This document shows positions 7,441 through 16,722 of a stretch of DNA of 64,000 bases, one piece after another. The translations under genes were made by a program, and so were the position numbers. The stretch is from an uncultured Prevotellaceae bacterium (GTDB taxonomy: Bacteria; Bacteroidota; Bacteroidia; Bacteroidales; Muribaculaceae): the NCBI GenBank assembly GCA_900317325.1, contig ONGE01000004.1, forward strand, positions 62,001 through 126,000, in the 5' to 3' direction. Below the pieces are notes generated by a model. That model made no database searches. It saw only the letters and a list, made by a program, of their open reading frames with translations, and had not been told where the DNA came from. The first letter of the stretch is position 1. Every line of letters begins with the position of its first letter.

Positions 7441-8982
7441 TTACTTGGCGACTTTCTCCAGGCGCTTCATCATGGCGAACATGAAGATGGCGGCGATGAG
7501 GCAAACGCCCAGGAAGACGCTCCAGCATACCCACAAGGGCACCTGGCCCCACAGGGCGCCGCCCACGAGCACGAGCTGGTTGCCCAGCGCGGTCGATACG
7601 AACCAGCCACCCATCATGGCTCCCTTGTACTTGGGAGGAGCCACCTTGCTGACGAACGAAATGCCCATCGGCGAGAGCAACAGCTCACCGAATGTCAGCA
7701 CCAGATAGACACTGATGAGCAGGTTGGGCGTCACGTCGGCCACGTGTTGACCCACGAGGTTGCCATCGGCATCAGGTGCCATCTGCGGCATGGGCAGACC
7801 GACCGAGGCGAACGCCATGATGGCATAGGCAATGGCGGCGACCACCATACCGTAGGCGATCTTGCGCGGAGCCGAGGGCTCCTTGCCCTTGCTGGCCAGC
7901 CAGCTGAAGATGGCCATCGATACTGGCGTCAGTGCAACGACATAGAACGGGTTGAACTGCTGGAAAATCGGTGCAGCGATATTGATGCTGCCGGTGGTGC
8001 GGGTGTACTTGTAGTACAGGATGCCCAGCGCAGCCAGGATAATAGCGCCCGAGATGCCTTTAGCCTTGGCTGTTTTGCTCTGGAAGAGCGAGAATCCGGC
8101 ATAGACGATGAAGATGACCAATACCAGGTTCCACACGTCAAAGGCCATGCTCTCGAGTCCGCTCGACGTGTTGGCGGTGAACTCGTCGGCAAAGAAGGTG
8201 AGCGACAAACCGTTCTGGTGGAATGCCATCCAGAAGAATACCACCACGGCGAACACGAGACACAGGGCGATGATGCGGGCCTTGGTGTCCTCCTTGCTCA
8301 ACTCGGGCTCCTTGACGGTGTTGTCCTCGGCCTTGACAGCGGCCTTCTTGCCGCCCTCGGCGTGACGGAAGGTGTTGCGGAAGGCGTAGTAGATGGCAAT
8401 CGACAGTACCAGCGAAACGCAGGCCACGGCAAACGAGAAGTGGTAAGCATCGTTTGACGAGAAGCCCCAAACGGTCTCGGCATACTCCTTGATCTTCACG
8501 GCAGCCGTCGGTGCAAACAGGGCGCCGATGTTGATGGCCATGTAGAAAATCGAGAAACCGGCGTCGCGCTTGGCGGCATAGCGGGTGTCGTCATACAAAT
8601 TGCCCACCATCACCTGCAGGTTGCCCTTGAACAGGCCTGTACCCAGGCCGATGAGCAGTAGTGCTCCGATCATCACAATCAGTGCAAAGGTGTTGCCGCC
8701 CAATGGAACGGCCAGGAGCAGATAGCCCAGGAACATGATGATGATACCGATGGTCACCATCTTGCCGAAGCCGAATTTGTCGGCCATCCATCCACCGATG
8801 AGCGGGAGGAAATACACCACCATCAGGAACGAACTGTAGATGAAGCCGGCGACAGCCGGGGAGAGGCCATAGTTGGCCCTGAGGAAGAGGGCGAACACGG
8901 CAATCATCGTGTAGTAGCCGAAGCGCTCGCCCGTGTTGGCCAGTGCCAACGCGAAAAGTCCTTTAGGTTGTCCTTCAAACAT
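7441..8982 (-). CDS. POT-family proton-dependent oligopeptide transporter
   Basis: This 513-residue inner-membrane protein of the PTR2/POT family has about 14 hydrophobic segments. It begins with MFEGQPKGLFALALANTGERFGYY (the GERFGYY proton-coupling region in helix 1), continues with GGWMADKFGFGKMV, and contains the family signature FSIFYMAINIGALFAP. Later parts include FFWMAFHQNGLSLTFFA and GELLLSPMGISFVSKVAP. Members import di- and tripeptides with protons. A second POT gene lies directly upstream on the same strand, so the two may be co-transcribed. The paired REP element begins within 12 bases of the stop. Confidence 0.92.
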   Translation of the reverse strand: MFEGQPKGLFALALANTGERFGYYTMIAVFALFLRANYGLSPAVAGFIYSSFLMVVYFLPLIGGWMADKFGFGKMVTIGIIIMFLGYLLLAVPLGGNTFALIVMIGALLLIGLGTGLFKGNLQVMVGNLYDDTRYAAKRDAGFSIFYMAINIGALFAPTAAVKIKEYAETVWGFSSNDAYHFSFAVACVSLVLSIAIYYAFRNTFRHAEGGKKAAVKAEDNTVKEPELSKEDTKARIIALCLVFAVVVFFWMAFHQNGLSLTFFADEFTANTSSGLESMAFDVWNLVLVIFIVYAGFSLFQSKTAKAKGISGAIILAALGILYYKYTRTTGSINIAAPIFQQFNPFYVVALTPVSMAIFSWLASKGKEPSAPRKIAYGMVVAAIAYAIMAFASVGLPMPQMAPDADGNLVGQHVADVTPNLLISVYLVLTFGELLLSPMGISFVSKVAPPKYKGAMMGGWFVSTALGNQLVLVGGALWGQVPLWVCWSVFLGVCLIAAIFMFAMMKRLEKVAK

Positions 8983-9001
8983 GATTTTTTCTCTTTAACC
9001 A

Positions 9002-9044
9002 GAGAATCTAGAAAATCTAGATATGCTAGATCTCCTAGATTCTC
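9002..9044. repeat. 9-bp periodic CTAG repeat and hairpin between the POT genes
   Basis: CTAG occurs four times exactly 9 bases apart (9008, 9017, 9026, 9035). The outer parts GAGAATCTAG (9002-9011) and CTAGATTCTC (9035-9044) are reverse complements, so the whole can fold as a hairpin. The same 9-bp period recurs at 33297-33340. Confidence 0.75.
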
Positions 9045-9083
9045 ATGTGGTGATTATTTAATAAATAATGTGTAGCTCGGGAA

Positions 9084-10670
9084 TTACTTTTTCTCGCCGG
9101 TAACGCGCTCCAGCCAGCTGACCATACCCCACATGACGCACATGGCGACGAGGCAGATAACCAGGAAGACGGCCCAGCACATCCACAGCTTGGGCATCTT
9201 GTTGAGCATAACCGGGCCAATCCAGATGAACAGGTTGCCCAGTGCGGTTGCACCCAGCCACAAACCCTGGCAGATACCCTGCAGGTGCTTGGGAGCAATC
9301 TTCGATACGAACGACAGACCCAGCGGTGAGATGAACAACTCGGCAACGGTCAGGAAGAAGTAGGTGGCAATGAGTACCCACCACTGTGACTTCATGGCTG
9401 CCTGCTGGTCAATGCCCATGGCACGGAAGGTCTCACCATTGGGATAATCGTAACCCATGCTCAGGATAACCAGGAACAGGTAAGCCAGGCCGGTGATTGC
9501 CATACCGATGACAATCTTGCGCGGGGTGGAAATGGCTTTACCTTTCCTTGCCAGTGCAGCAAAGATAGCCATGATGATCGGCGTGAGCACAATCACGAAG
9601 AACGGGTTCACTGCCTGCCAGATCTCGGGAGCGATCTTATCGGTGATGACATAGTCACGGGCAAATACCGACAGCGACTGACCGTTCTGGTGGAACGACA
9701 ACCAGAAGAATACGCAAACGCCCAGCACAGCGAACAACGCTGCCATGCGCTGCTTGATCTCCTTGGCCATGGCTCTCTTCTCCTCGGCAGTGTACTGCTC
9801 GACGGCAGCAGCCTCCTTCTTGGCGGGAGTCGGGAAGATTTTCTTAAAGGCAATGAAGATGATCAGCGAGATGAACATGGCGACAACCGAAGCGATGAAG
9901 CTGTAGTGCACACCAGTGTTGAACACCTCAAGGTAGCTGTTGCAAGCAGCTTCCATGTTGCTCATGTCAAGGCCTCCCTGATTAACCTTCTCCATCAGTG
10001 CAGTGAGGTTGGTCATCTGATCACTGGCCATGCTGGCGCCTTCTTTCAGGTACTGGTGGCACAATGCGGGCAGACCTGCATCATATACCATACCCTTGAC
10101 ACCGAGCCACCACTGGCGCAGCAACGGGGCAACGAACGGGGCAATCAGACCACCGATGTTGATGAACACGTAGAAAATCTGGAAACCAGAGTCGCGGCGG
10201 TCCTTGATGGACTTGATCTCTTCTTCGGACTTGCCGGCAGCGATGGCATCGGCTTCCATGTTGTCATACATCTGACCCACGATGGCCTGCAGGTTGCCCT
10301 TGAACAGACCGTTACCGAAGGCGATCAGGAACAGTGCCACACAGGTGAACACGAGCAGCCACATGTGGTTGCCGGCTGAGTGGACAACGGGGATTGCCAG
10401 CAAAACATAGCCAACAGCCATGATCACGAGACCCCACTGGATGGTACCTTTGTAATTCTGGGTGCGGTCGGCAATGAAACCGCCGACAAGACTTAATACA
10501 TAAATACCGGCATAGAAGACGCTGTAGATGGCGCCCGATGTGCCCTCGTCAAGACCGAACTTGGAGCACAGGAACAGCAGCAGCACGGCATTCATGATGT
10601 AGTAGCCGAAGCGCTCGCCCATGTTACTCAAGGCGGCAGGGATTAGACCCTTAGGATGGTTCTTAAACAT
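9084..10670 (-). CDS. POT-family proton-dependent oligopeptide transporter (paralogue)
   Basis: This 528-residue paralogue of the neighbouring gene opens MFKNHPKGLIPAALSNMGERFGYY and has the signature FQIFYVFINIGGLIAP. FFWLSFHQNGQSLSVFARDY and AELFISPLGLSFVSKIAP follow. It differs by a hydrophilic insertion of roughly 60-70 residues after residue 190 (VYDAGLPALCHQYLKE onward, before GVHYSF). That insertion suggests a different substrate range or a partner-binding loop. It lies 47 bases downstream of sufE and 101 bases upstream of the other POT gene. Substrate peptides cannot be told from sequence. Confidence 0.92.
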   Translation of the reverse strand: MFKNHPKGLIPAALSNMGERFGYYIMNAVLLLFLCSKFGLDEGTSGAIYSVFYAGIYVLSLVGGFIADRTQNYKGTIQWGLVIMAVGYVLLAIPVVHSAGNHMWLLVFTCVALFLIAFGNGLFKGNLQAIVGQMYDNMEADAIAAGKSEEEIKSIKDRRDSGFQIFYVFINIGGLIAPFVAPLLRQWWLGVKGMVYDAGLPALCHQYLKEGASMASDQMTNLTALMEKVNQGGLDMSNMEAACNSYLEVFNTGVHYSFIASVVAMFISLIIFIAFKKIFPTPAKKEAAAVEQYTAEEKRAMAKEIKQRMAALFAVLGVCVFFWLSFHQNGQSLSVFARDYVITDKIAPEIWQAVNPFFVIVLTPIIMAIFAALARKGKAISTPRKIVIGMAITGLAYLFLVILSMGYDYPNGETFRAMGIDQQAAMKSQWWVLIATYFFLTVAELFISPLGLSFVSKIAPKHLQGICQGLWLGATALGNLFIWIGPVMLNKMPKLWMCWAVFLVICLVAMCVMWGMVSWLERVTGEKK

Positions 10671-10717
10671 AATTTTGTTTGTTTATAGGTTAATATATGA
10701 ATAATGTAGTTGTCGTC

Positions 10718-11152
10718 TTAACAGCCACTGTGCTCGCGAGCCTGGTAGGCGATGGCATAGGCTCTGATCTGCTTGATCATCGCCAGCAGGCCGTTGCTGC
10801 GGGTGGGGGAGAGGTGCTCCCTGAGCCCGATGCGCTCGATGAAATACAGGTCGGCGTCGAGCACTTCTTGCGGGGTGGCCCCGTCAAGCACGCGCACCAG
10901 CATCGAGATGATGCCCTTGACGATAATCGCGTCGCTGTCGGCCTGCAGGCGCATTTTGCCGTCGATGCAGTCGGCCTGCAGCCACACGCGGCTCTGGCAA
11001 CCGTCAATCAGGTTGTCGGCTGTCTTGTATTGCTCGTCGAGAGTGGGCATGGCATTGCCCATGTCGATGATGACGCTGTAGCGGTCCATCCAATCGTCCA
11101 GACCTTCAAATTCCTCAATGATTTCCTCTTGTCGCTCGTTAACTGTTGACAT
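10718..11152 (-). CDS. sufE: SufE-family sulfur acceptor protein
   Basis: SufE accepts persulfide sulfur from the cysteine desulfurase SufS and passes it to the Suf scaffold for Fe-S assembly. The 144-residue protein has the family's NLIDGCQSRVWL segment with the acceptor Cys52, and SDAIIVKGIISMLVRVLDG and LSPTRSNGLLAM later. No suf genes lie nearby. A minus-strand TAAATTTG at 11182-11189 is the likely -7 box. The stop lies 47 bases before the POT gene, so read-through is possible. Confidence 0.93.
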   Translation of the reverse strand: MSTVNERQEEIIEEFEGLDDWMDRYSVIIDMGNAMPTLDEQYKTADNLIDGCQSRVWLQADCIDGKMRLQADSDAIIVKGIISMLVRVLDGATPQEVLDADLYFIERIGLREHLSPTRSNGLLAMIKQIRAYAIAYQAREHSGC

Positions 11153-11181
11153 GAAAAAAGTTGATGTTATGGTTTAACCTA

Positions 11182-11189
11182 CAAATTTA
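11182..11189 (-). promoter_or_regulatory. -7 box for sufE
   Basis: Minus-strand TAAATTTG matches TAnnTTTG, 30 bases upstream of the sufE ATG. Confidence 0.45.
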
Positions 11190-11285
11190 GACTTATTTTT
11201 TGAGATAGCGTGCCACTTGACGGCGAAAAATGAATAATTCGCCCCAATAAGACCTAAAAATGCCTTGTGAACGGCCATAAAACAG

Positions 11286-11321
11286 CGACAACCCGGACCG
11301 ATGATAAAGTCCAGGTTGTCG
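11286..11321 (-). terminator. Hairpin downstream of the outer-membrane barrel gene
   Basis: Arms 11286-11298 and 11309-11321 pair over 13 bp with one G-U. It lies 36 bases past the stop of the minus-strand gene and is followed on that strand by a TTTT run. Confidence 0.65.
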
Positions 11322-11356
11322 GATGAGTTGTTGTCGTCAAGGGTGGGACTGCCTTA

Positions 11357-13276
11357 TCAGAAGGTGAAGCCGGCGCCCACCATGAAACCGATGCGTTGCG
11401 CGCCCATGCCGTAGAGCAGGTCGTAGCGGCGGTTCAGCAAGTTGTGGGCTTGCAGCCACAGGCTGACGGTGCTGTTCAGACGGTAGTTGGCTCCGGCATG
11501 CAGGTTGATGACGTCGTCCATGTCGGTGAAGTGATAGCTTGGAGTCGTCGAAGTACCGTTGGATTCCTGGAACTCAACGCCGAAGAGTGCCATGCGGCCT
11601 CCACGGTACTCGAGGCCCAAATTCAGGCTCAAGGGACGCCACGGTGTCACCTTCAGGTCGATGTTGGCGACGGTAGTCGGGCGGTCAACACCCAACTTGT
11701 AACCGTTGTAATGGCCGTCGCTGGCAAACATCTCCTTGTCGTGAGGCGCATACTTGACAGCTGCCGAAGCCTCGATGAGTGAGCGGTACTTGTAGTTAAC
11801 CTCGGCGTTGAGGTAGTAGCCGCGGCTGTCGATCACCTTATAACCGCTCATGAAACCGGTGTATAATCCCAGGAGCGTGTTGCCATCGATTGTCAAGGTG
11901 TTAACATCGCTGTCGAAAAAGGATGGCAAAATGTTGCGGAACGAGTCTTGTGCGCGGTAGATGATACCGGGTTCGTTCTTGACGATGGCATATCCCAGCG
12001 ATACCTTGGCGCTCAAGCCGTTGAACGGCCCGATCTGAATACCGCCCTCGGCATCCAGCGGAGTGTACAGGCTGCCATAGAGCAACAAGGGGTTGTCATA
12101 GCGATAGTTGATGAAGTGCTTGCCCAAACGGGTTCCCAGGCCTTTGAAGCCCAGTGCATTGGCAAAGACTGAGAAGCCATCGACCAGCGACAGGTTGGCG
12201 CGCACGTTGGGCGAGAGGCGGAATGCCGCACCGTCGCTGAAGCTGATGTGGCCGTTCAGGCCCAGCTGCAACTTGAACATGTCGCCACGAATGGTGTAGG
12301 TGGGCGAGATGGTGATCAAGCCTGCCTCGTCGAACAGGTCATTCATGTTGCTTGATTTGGCCTTGGTGCCGCGGTTCAGGTATTCGCCCTTGATGATGAG
12401 CCCGGCGGTGGTCAGCTCGGTCAGGTCGTAGCTGCCGCCCAGCGTCAAGGTTGTCCAGTGGTCGTGAACGCCCTTCTTGTACAGGGCGTTGAAGGGCTTG
12501 TCGTGGGCCGAGTAGTTGTACATGAGACCCACGTTGTACTTCAGCGGATTGTCGCGCAACATGAATCTGCTGGCCCAACCTGCATTCACGGTGAAATCCA
12601 TGAAGGTCTGCTTCTCGGTGTCCCAGTTGAACAGTGAGCTCAGTTTTCCTATTTGTTCAGAGCCAAACTCATCTATCGCGGTGAAATCACCCACATTCCA
12701 GCCGCCATAGTAGTTATAGCTGTCGATGTGGGCCTTGGCGCCCAGGCTGAGGTTGCCGGTGCCCACAGCCTTGCTGTAGTCCACGGCGATGGTGTTGTCG
12801 TTGTACTTCTGCTTGTTGCGGTTCTCCTCGAGGGTGATGATCTTGCTCGGGTTCTTGCTGTTCCACGTGCTGTTGTGGTTAACCCACAAACCCAGTTTCT
12901 CGCGCTCCTCGTTGATGAGACGGTAGCCGAAATCAACTCTGAAGTTGGCTTGTGTGCCGGCGCCCACGTCAAGGTAGCCGCGCTTGTCGCTGAAGTTGTG
13001 CGCCGTGCGGTAACCGTAGGGCAGTAAGGTGGGAATTGTGGTGGGTACCTCGATGGGCGAAGTCAGGTCGCTGTAGTTCAGCGCGGTCTTCGACCCGGTA
13101 GTGGTGGGGCGCTTGACTGCAGGCAGGGTGTTCTTCTTGACCGCCTTTTTCTCCAGTGGCGCGATGTCCTTCTCGAGGGTGATCTCCTTGTTGAGCTTGG
13201 TGTTGTCTTGGGCGTAGGCCCCATTCAGGGCAAACGCGGCCAGCAACATGGCGATATATATCTTCTTCATCTTCAT
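11357..13276 (-). CDS. TonB-dependent-receptor-like outer-membrane beta-barrel protein without plug
   Basis: The 639-residue product has a signal peptide (MKMKKIYIAMLLAAFALNGAYAQ), then a basic and acidic linker. Alternating amphipathic strands follow to the C-terminus, ending NLLNRRYDLLYGMGAQRIGFMVGAGFTF. The NLLNRRY motif and terminal aromatic residue are typical of the last strands of TonB-dependent receptor barrels. No N-terminal plug or TonB box is evident, so it is more likely a receptor-like barrel with a structural or export role. It starts 39 bases after a 1022-residue TPR gene on the same strand, so the pair is probably an operon and a physical complex is plausible (inference). Confidence 0.75.
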   Translation of the reverse strand: MKMKKIYIAMLLAAFALNGAYAQDNTKLNKEITLEKDIAPLEKKAVKKNTLPAVKRPTTTGSKTALNYSDLTSPIEVPTTIPTLLPYGYRTAHNFSDKRGYLDVGAGTQANFRVDFGYRLINEEREKLGLWVNHNSTWNSKNPSKIITLEENRNKQKYNDNTIAVDYSKAVGTGNLSLGAKAHIDSYNYYGGWNVGDFTAIDEFGSEQIGKLSSLFNWDTEKQTFMDFTVNAGWASRFMLRDNPLKYNVGLMYNYSAHDKPFNALYKKGVHDHWTTLTLGGSYDLTELTTAGLIIKGEYLNRGTKAKSSNMNDLFDEAGLITISPTYTIRGDMFKLQLGLNGHISFSDGAAFRLSPNVRANLSLVDGFSVFANALGFKGLGTRLGKHFINYRYDNPLLLYGSLYTPLDAEGGIQIGPFNGLSAKVSLGYAIVKNEPGIIYRAQDSFRNILPSFFDSDVNTLTIDGNTLLGLYTGFMSGYKVIDSRGYYLNAEVNYKYRSLIEASAAVKYAPHDKEMFASDGHYNGYKLGVDRPTTVANIDLKVTPWRPLSLNLGLEYRGGRMALFGVEFQESNGTSTTPSYHFTDMDDVINLHAGANYRLNSTVSLWLQAHNLLNRRYDLLYGMGAQRIGFMVGAGFTF

Positions 13277-13315
13277 AATGTCTATATAATAATGTGTGAC
13301 GCTTGCATTGAAGGG

Positions 13316-16300
13316 TTATTTCTTGCTCTTGGTGCTTTTCTTGCCGTTGTCGCTGCTGGAGACCGACGTGGATGAGGCATTGCCGCCTTTCCACTTGCTC
13401 AGGCGGCTCTCGATGCCGTTGAGGATGTCTTTCTCCTTGCCGGGGTAGTTGGTCTTGAGGCTCTGCAGATAATCGCGGGCCTGGGCCGTGTTGCCCTGCT
13501 TGTAATAGACATCGGCCAGCGTCAAGAAGCTCTTGGCAAGCCAGTAGTTGTGGGGCGTGCCGACATCAATCAGTGCGTTGATGGTCTGCTCGGCTCCCGA
13601 GTAGTTGCCCATCTCATACTGCATGCGAGACAGCTCGTAGGATGCTTGGGCGCCGTATTCATTGGAGGGATCCTTGGCCAGAGCGCGGAAGGCAGCCTCG
13701 GCTTCCTTGGTATTACCCATTTGAGCGAACGAGAGGCCGCGGTCGAGCGACACCTCCTTCTCCTCGTTGGCGGTGAGACCGCCACGGTCGAGCAGCGTGC
13801 CCGAGATCTGGCGAACCTCGTTCCAGTTGCCCATCTGCTTGGCGACACGCATTGCGCCCAGCTGGGCCAGGGTGCGGTTGTCGTCGCTGGTGGCGCGCTC
13901 TGCCAGGTCTTTGTAGCTCTGGAGGGCCTCGTCGAGTTTGCCTTGACGGGTGAGGATGTCGCTGCGCATGGCCAGGGCGTCCTGGGCGTAGGAAGCGTCA
14001 CCGCCGCCCTGCAAGGCTTCGTCGATGGCGGTCATGGCCTCGGCATAGTTGCCCTTGCCGTAGTGGTAGCGGGCAATATAGTATTTGGCTTTGGAGACAT
14101 AAGCTCCGCCGGGATAGTTCTTGAGGTACTGCTGCATCTTGTCGATGTTGGGACGCGTGTCGATGGCGGCTTTCTCGGCGGCCTCGAACGTGAGGCGTTC
14201 CACCTCGTTGACGTCGATCTTGGGTGCGTTGGGAACGCTGTTGAGGAATTTGCTGAACTCAGCCAGCTGGCCACGGTCGGCGTAAATGAGTTTCATGTCC
14301 TCGGCAGCAGCCTGGGCTTCGTCGCTGGTGGGATACTGCTTGATGACCTTCTTGTAGGCCTCAAGTGCGTCGTCTTCCTTGTTGATGCTCTTGTTGACCA
14401 GAGCGGTCTGCAGCAGGCCCTTGCGTGCCTCCACGCTCTTGGGATAGTCCTTCAGCAGGGTGGCATAGGTGGACAGCGCCTCGTTGTTCTTGCCCAGCAA
14501 TGCTTGGGCGTTGCCTTTCTCGAGCAGGGCCTGCGGGGCGAGGTCACTCTTGGGATAAGCCTTGATCAGGGCATCCATCTGGGCGATCTCGTCGGCATAC
14601 TGATGGCTCAGGCCCATCATGATGCCCTTCTGGTACATCGAGTAGTCGCCGCTGCCGTTCTTGTCGATTCTTGACGCCTGGTCATAGGATGACTGGGCAC
14701 CGCCGAAGTCACGCGCATAGTACTGCGTGTCGCCGATGCGGTTATAGGCATCGGCCACTAGGTCGTTGCTCAGCTGCTTGCTGGCGATGGCGTTCTGGAA
14801 TGCGGCCTTGGCCTCGCTGTAGCGCTTCTGGTTGTAAAGGCTGTAACCCAGGTTGTATTGGGCCAGGCCGTAGTTCTCGTCGCTCTTCTTGATCGACTTC
14901 ACGTATTCTTGCTGCTGCTTGGCGGCCTCCTTGTAGTTGCCCTCGCGGTACTCGGCCTCGGCGAGCCACAGGCGGCTCTCGTTCAAGGCCGTCTGGTCAT
15001 AATTGCCCACGGCGATGGCGTCCTTGAAGTATTTGTCGGCTTCCTGGTTGCGGTTGTTGGCCATAGCCTGGACACCCAGGTTGTACAGTATGTTCTGCTT
15101 GGCCTTGAGAACCTTGGCGCCGGGCGTCTTGATGCGGTTGATGCTCGTCAAGGCGCGCTGGTAGTCGGTCGTGTTCATGTAGGCGTCAACCAGGTAACCC
15201 TCGACGTTGTCTTTGTAGCGCGAGTTGGGGTACTGGTTCAGGAAGTCCTCGAACAGGTCAACACTCTTGTCGAACGGGGTGCGTGCGCCCTTGCTCACGC
15301 CCACGGCATAGTTATAGTAGGCGGTCTCTTTCACGTTGCGATCGCAGTCCATCATCGCTGCCTGCTGGAACGCCATGTTGGCAGCGTTGATGTCGCCCAA
15401 CTGACGCTTGGCCTGACCCAGATAGAGATATGCACTCTGGGACAGGGCGTCGCTGCCGTCGGTCACGTGAAGCATGTTGTCGACCACGGCTTCGTAGTTG
15501 CCGTTGCGGTAGTCCAGCACACCCATCGTGTAGGCCGCGGTGCGGTAGGGCTCGCCCTCGGGGTTGTCCAGGTAGCGGCGCAGGAAGGTGCGCGCTTCGT
15601 TGTCGTTGCCCTGGTGATAGTAGCTCTCGCCCACCAGGCGGTTCAGCTCGGCGTCAAAGTAATCGTTGCCGTGCTGGTCAAGCAACTCCTTGCCGCGCTT
15701 GATGACATCGGTATAGTGCTTCTTGTTGTACTCGATCTGGGTGAGATAGTACTGGGACTGGAAACCAAGTTCGGTGCCCTCGGGGATGCGCGAGAACATG
15801 GCCTCGGCGTCGTCATAGTTGCCCTGGGCATACTCCAGATAAGCCTTATAGAACTCGCTCGCCCCGCCATAGCGTGCAGTGTGGTCCAACTCGTGGTACT
15901 GGCGCTCGGCATCGCGGTAGTTGCCCAAGCGCAGGTTACAGTAGGCGCGGCGGTACTCGAGGTCCTCGTCTTTGTTCCTGTCCAGCGAACGGTTTCGCAC
16001 CAGCGAGTAGCTCAACAGAGCGCTTTCCCATTGTCCGCGGTAGAAGTAGTAGTTACCCACCTTCAGCTGGGCCTCCATCGCCAGCGGTGACGACGGGTAA
16101 TTGTCGATGAACTTGAGCAGCGCGTTGATGCTGGACTCCTCGCCACGTTCAAACTTGCTCAGTGCGATGTAGTAGTCGGCCTGTTCGCGTATCGTGGCAT
16201 TGCAGGGCATCTGCCTGCAGTGCTCCAGCTGGTCGATGGCGCCGACATAGTTGTGTGATTCATACATCAGCCTGCCGCGCTCGAGATAGCCGGCAGCTTC

Positions 16301-16384
16301 ACTGATCATCACGCCGGGCTGGGCCATAGCCATGGCAGGGATCGCCACGAGCGCCGACAATAAGACTTTCTTTAATTTAGCCAT
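13316..16384 (-). CDS. Large periplasmic tetratricopeptide-repeat protein
   Basis: The 1022-residue protein is read from ATG 16384. This start gives a clean signal peptide (MAKLKKVLLSALVAIPAMAMAQ); an upstream in-frame start adds only a basic, non-signal stretch. Almost the entire length is TPR and Sel1-like helical repeats with phrases such as YHQGNDNEARTFLRRYLDN, LGYSLYNQKRYSEAKAAFQNAI and YYKQGNTAQARDYLQSL. The end is a Ser/Lys-rich tail. Such proteins act as scaffolds in periplasmic complexes. The next gene on the strand, 39 bases on, encodes a barrel, so a joint envelope complex is likely. No catalytic domain is seen. Confidence 0.88.
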   Translation of the reverse strand: MAKLKKVLLSALVAIPAMAMAQPGVMISEAAGYLERGRLMYESHNYVGAIDQLEHCRQMPCNATIREQADYYIALSKFERGEESSINALLKFIDNYPSSPLAMEAQLKVGNYYFYRGQWESALLSYSLVRNRSLDRNKDEDLEYRRAYCNLRLGNYRDAERQYHELDHTARYGGASEFYKAYLEYAQGNYDDAEAMFSRIPEGTELGFQSQYYLTQIEYNKKHYTDVIKRGKELLDQHGNDYFDAELNRLVGESYYHQGNDNEARTFLRRYLDNPEGEPYRTAAYTMGVLDYRNGNYEAVVDNMLHVTDGSDALSQSAYLYLGQAKRQLGDINAANMAFQQAAMMDCDRNVKETAYYNYAVGVSKGARTPFDKSVDLFEDFLNQYPNSRYKDNVEGYLVDAYMNTTDYQRALTSINRIKTPGAKVLKAKQNILYNLGVQAMANNRNQEADKYFKDAIAVGNYDQTALNESRLWLAEAEYREGNYKEAAKQQQEYVKSIKKSDENYGLAQYNLGYSLYNQKRYSEAKAAFQNAIASKQLSNDLVADAYNRIGDTQYYARDFGGAQSSYDQASRIDKNGSGDYSMYQKGIMMGLSHQYADEIAQMDALIKAYPKSDLAPQALLEKGNAQALLGKNNEALSTYATLLKDYPKSVEARKGLLQTALVNKSINKEDDALEAYKKVIKQYPTSDEAQAAAEDMKLIYADRGQLAEFSKFLNSVPNAPKIDVNEVERLTFEAAEKAAIDTRPNIDKMQQYLKNYPGGAYVSKAKYYIARYHYGKGNYAEAMTAIDEALQGGGDASYAQDALAMRSDILTRQGKLDEALQSYKDLAERATSDDNRTLAQLGAMRVAKQMGNWNEVRQISGTLLDRGGLTANEEKEVSLDRGLSFAQMGNTKEAEAAFRALAKDPSNEYGAQASYELSRMQYEMGNYSGAEQTINALIDVGTPHNYWLAKSFLTLADVYYKQGNTAQARDYLQSLKTNYPGKEKDILNGIESRLSKWKGGNASSTSVSSSDNGKKSTKSKK

Positions 16385-16465
16385 ATCTTGTTGTTTATTT
16401 GTTGATTTCTTGCTTGAGAGTGCCCGTCGCAGGGGCACGACACGACTTTACATTAATAATAACTG

Positions 16466-16473
16466 CAAATGTA
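16466..16473 (-). promoter_or_regulatory. -7 box for the TPR/barrel operon
   Basis: Minus-strand TACATTTG matches TAnnTTTG about 80 bases upstream of the chosen ATG. It lies within the divergent 16385-16722 region. Confidence 0.5.
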
Positions 16474-16630
16474 GCGAAAAATTGCCAATCAACCGTAACA
16501 CATCTTCTAAAATAATCCTAAAATTCACCTATAAATGTTGTTTGGGTTGAATGAGCCCTTGACTTTGCACTGCAAGCAAGGGACTGAAAAACCCTAAAAT
16601 GATAAAAAAGTCAGAAATTTAAGCAACTTT

Positions 16631-16661
16631 TTTGGTATAATGCAAAAAATGACTACCTTTG
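16631..16661 (+). promoter_or_regulatory. Consensus Bacteroidetes promoter of the PpiD-like gene
   Basis: TTTG at 16631-16634, 19 bases, then TACCTTTG at 16654-16661: a full match to the -33/-7 pattern, with the ATG 61 bases downstream. Confidence 0.8.
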
Positions 16662-16722
16662 CGTGTTTTTTTGGCTCAAAGCCCTAAATTTGAAAGAAAT
16701 AAAGTAATAAAAATATTTGTAA

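Noticed and set aside
9002-9044. CRISPR-like array
   Set aside because: The 9-bp period is far too short and there are no spacers or cas genes; it is a microsatellite-type repeat. No CRISPR array was seen anywhere in the window.
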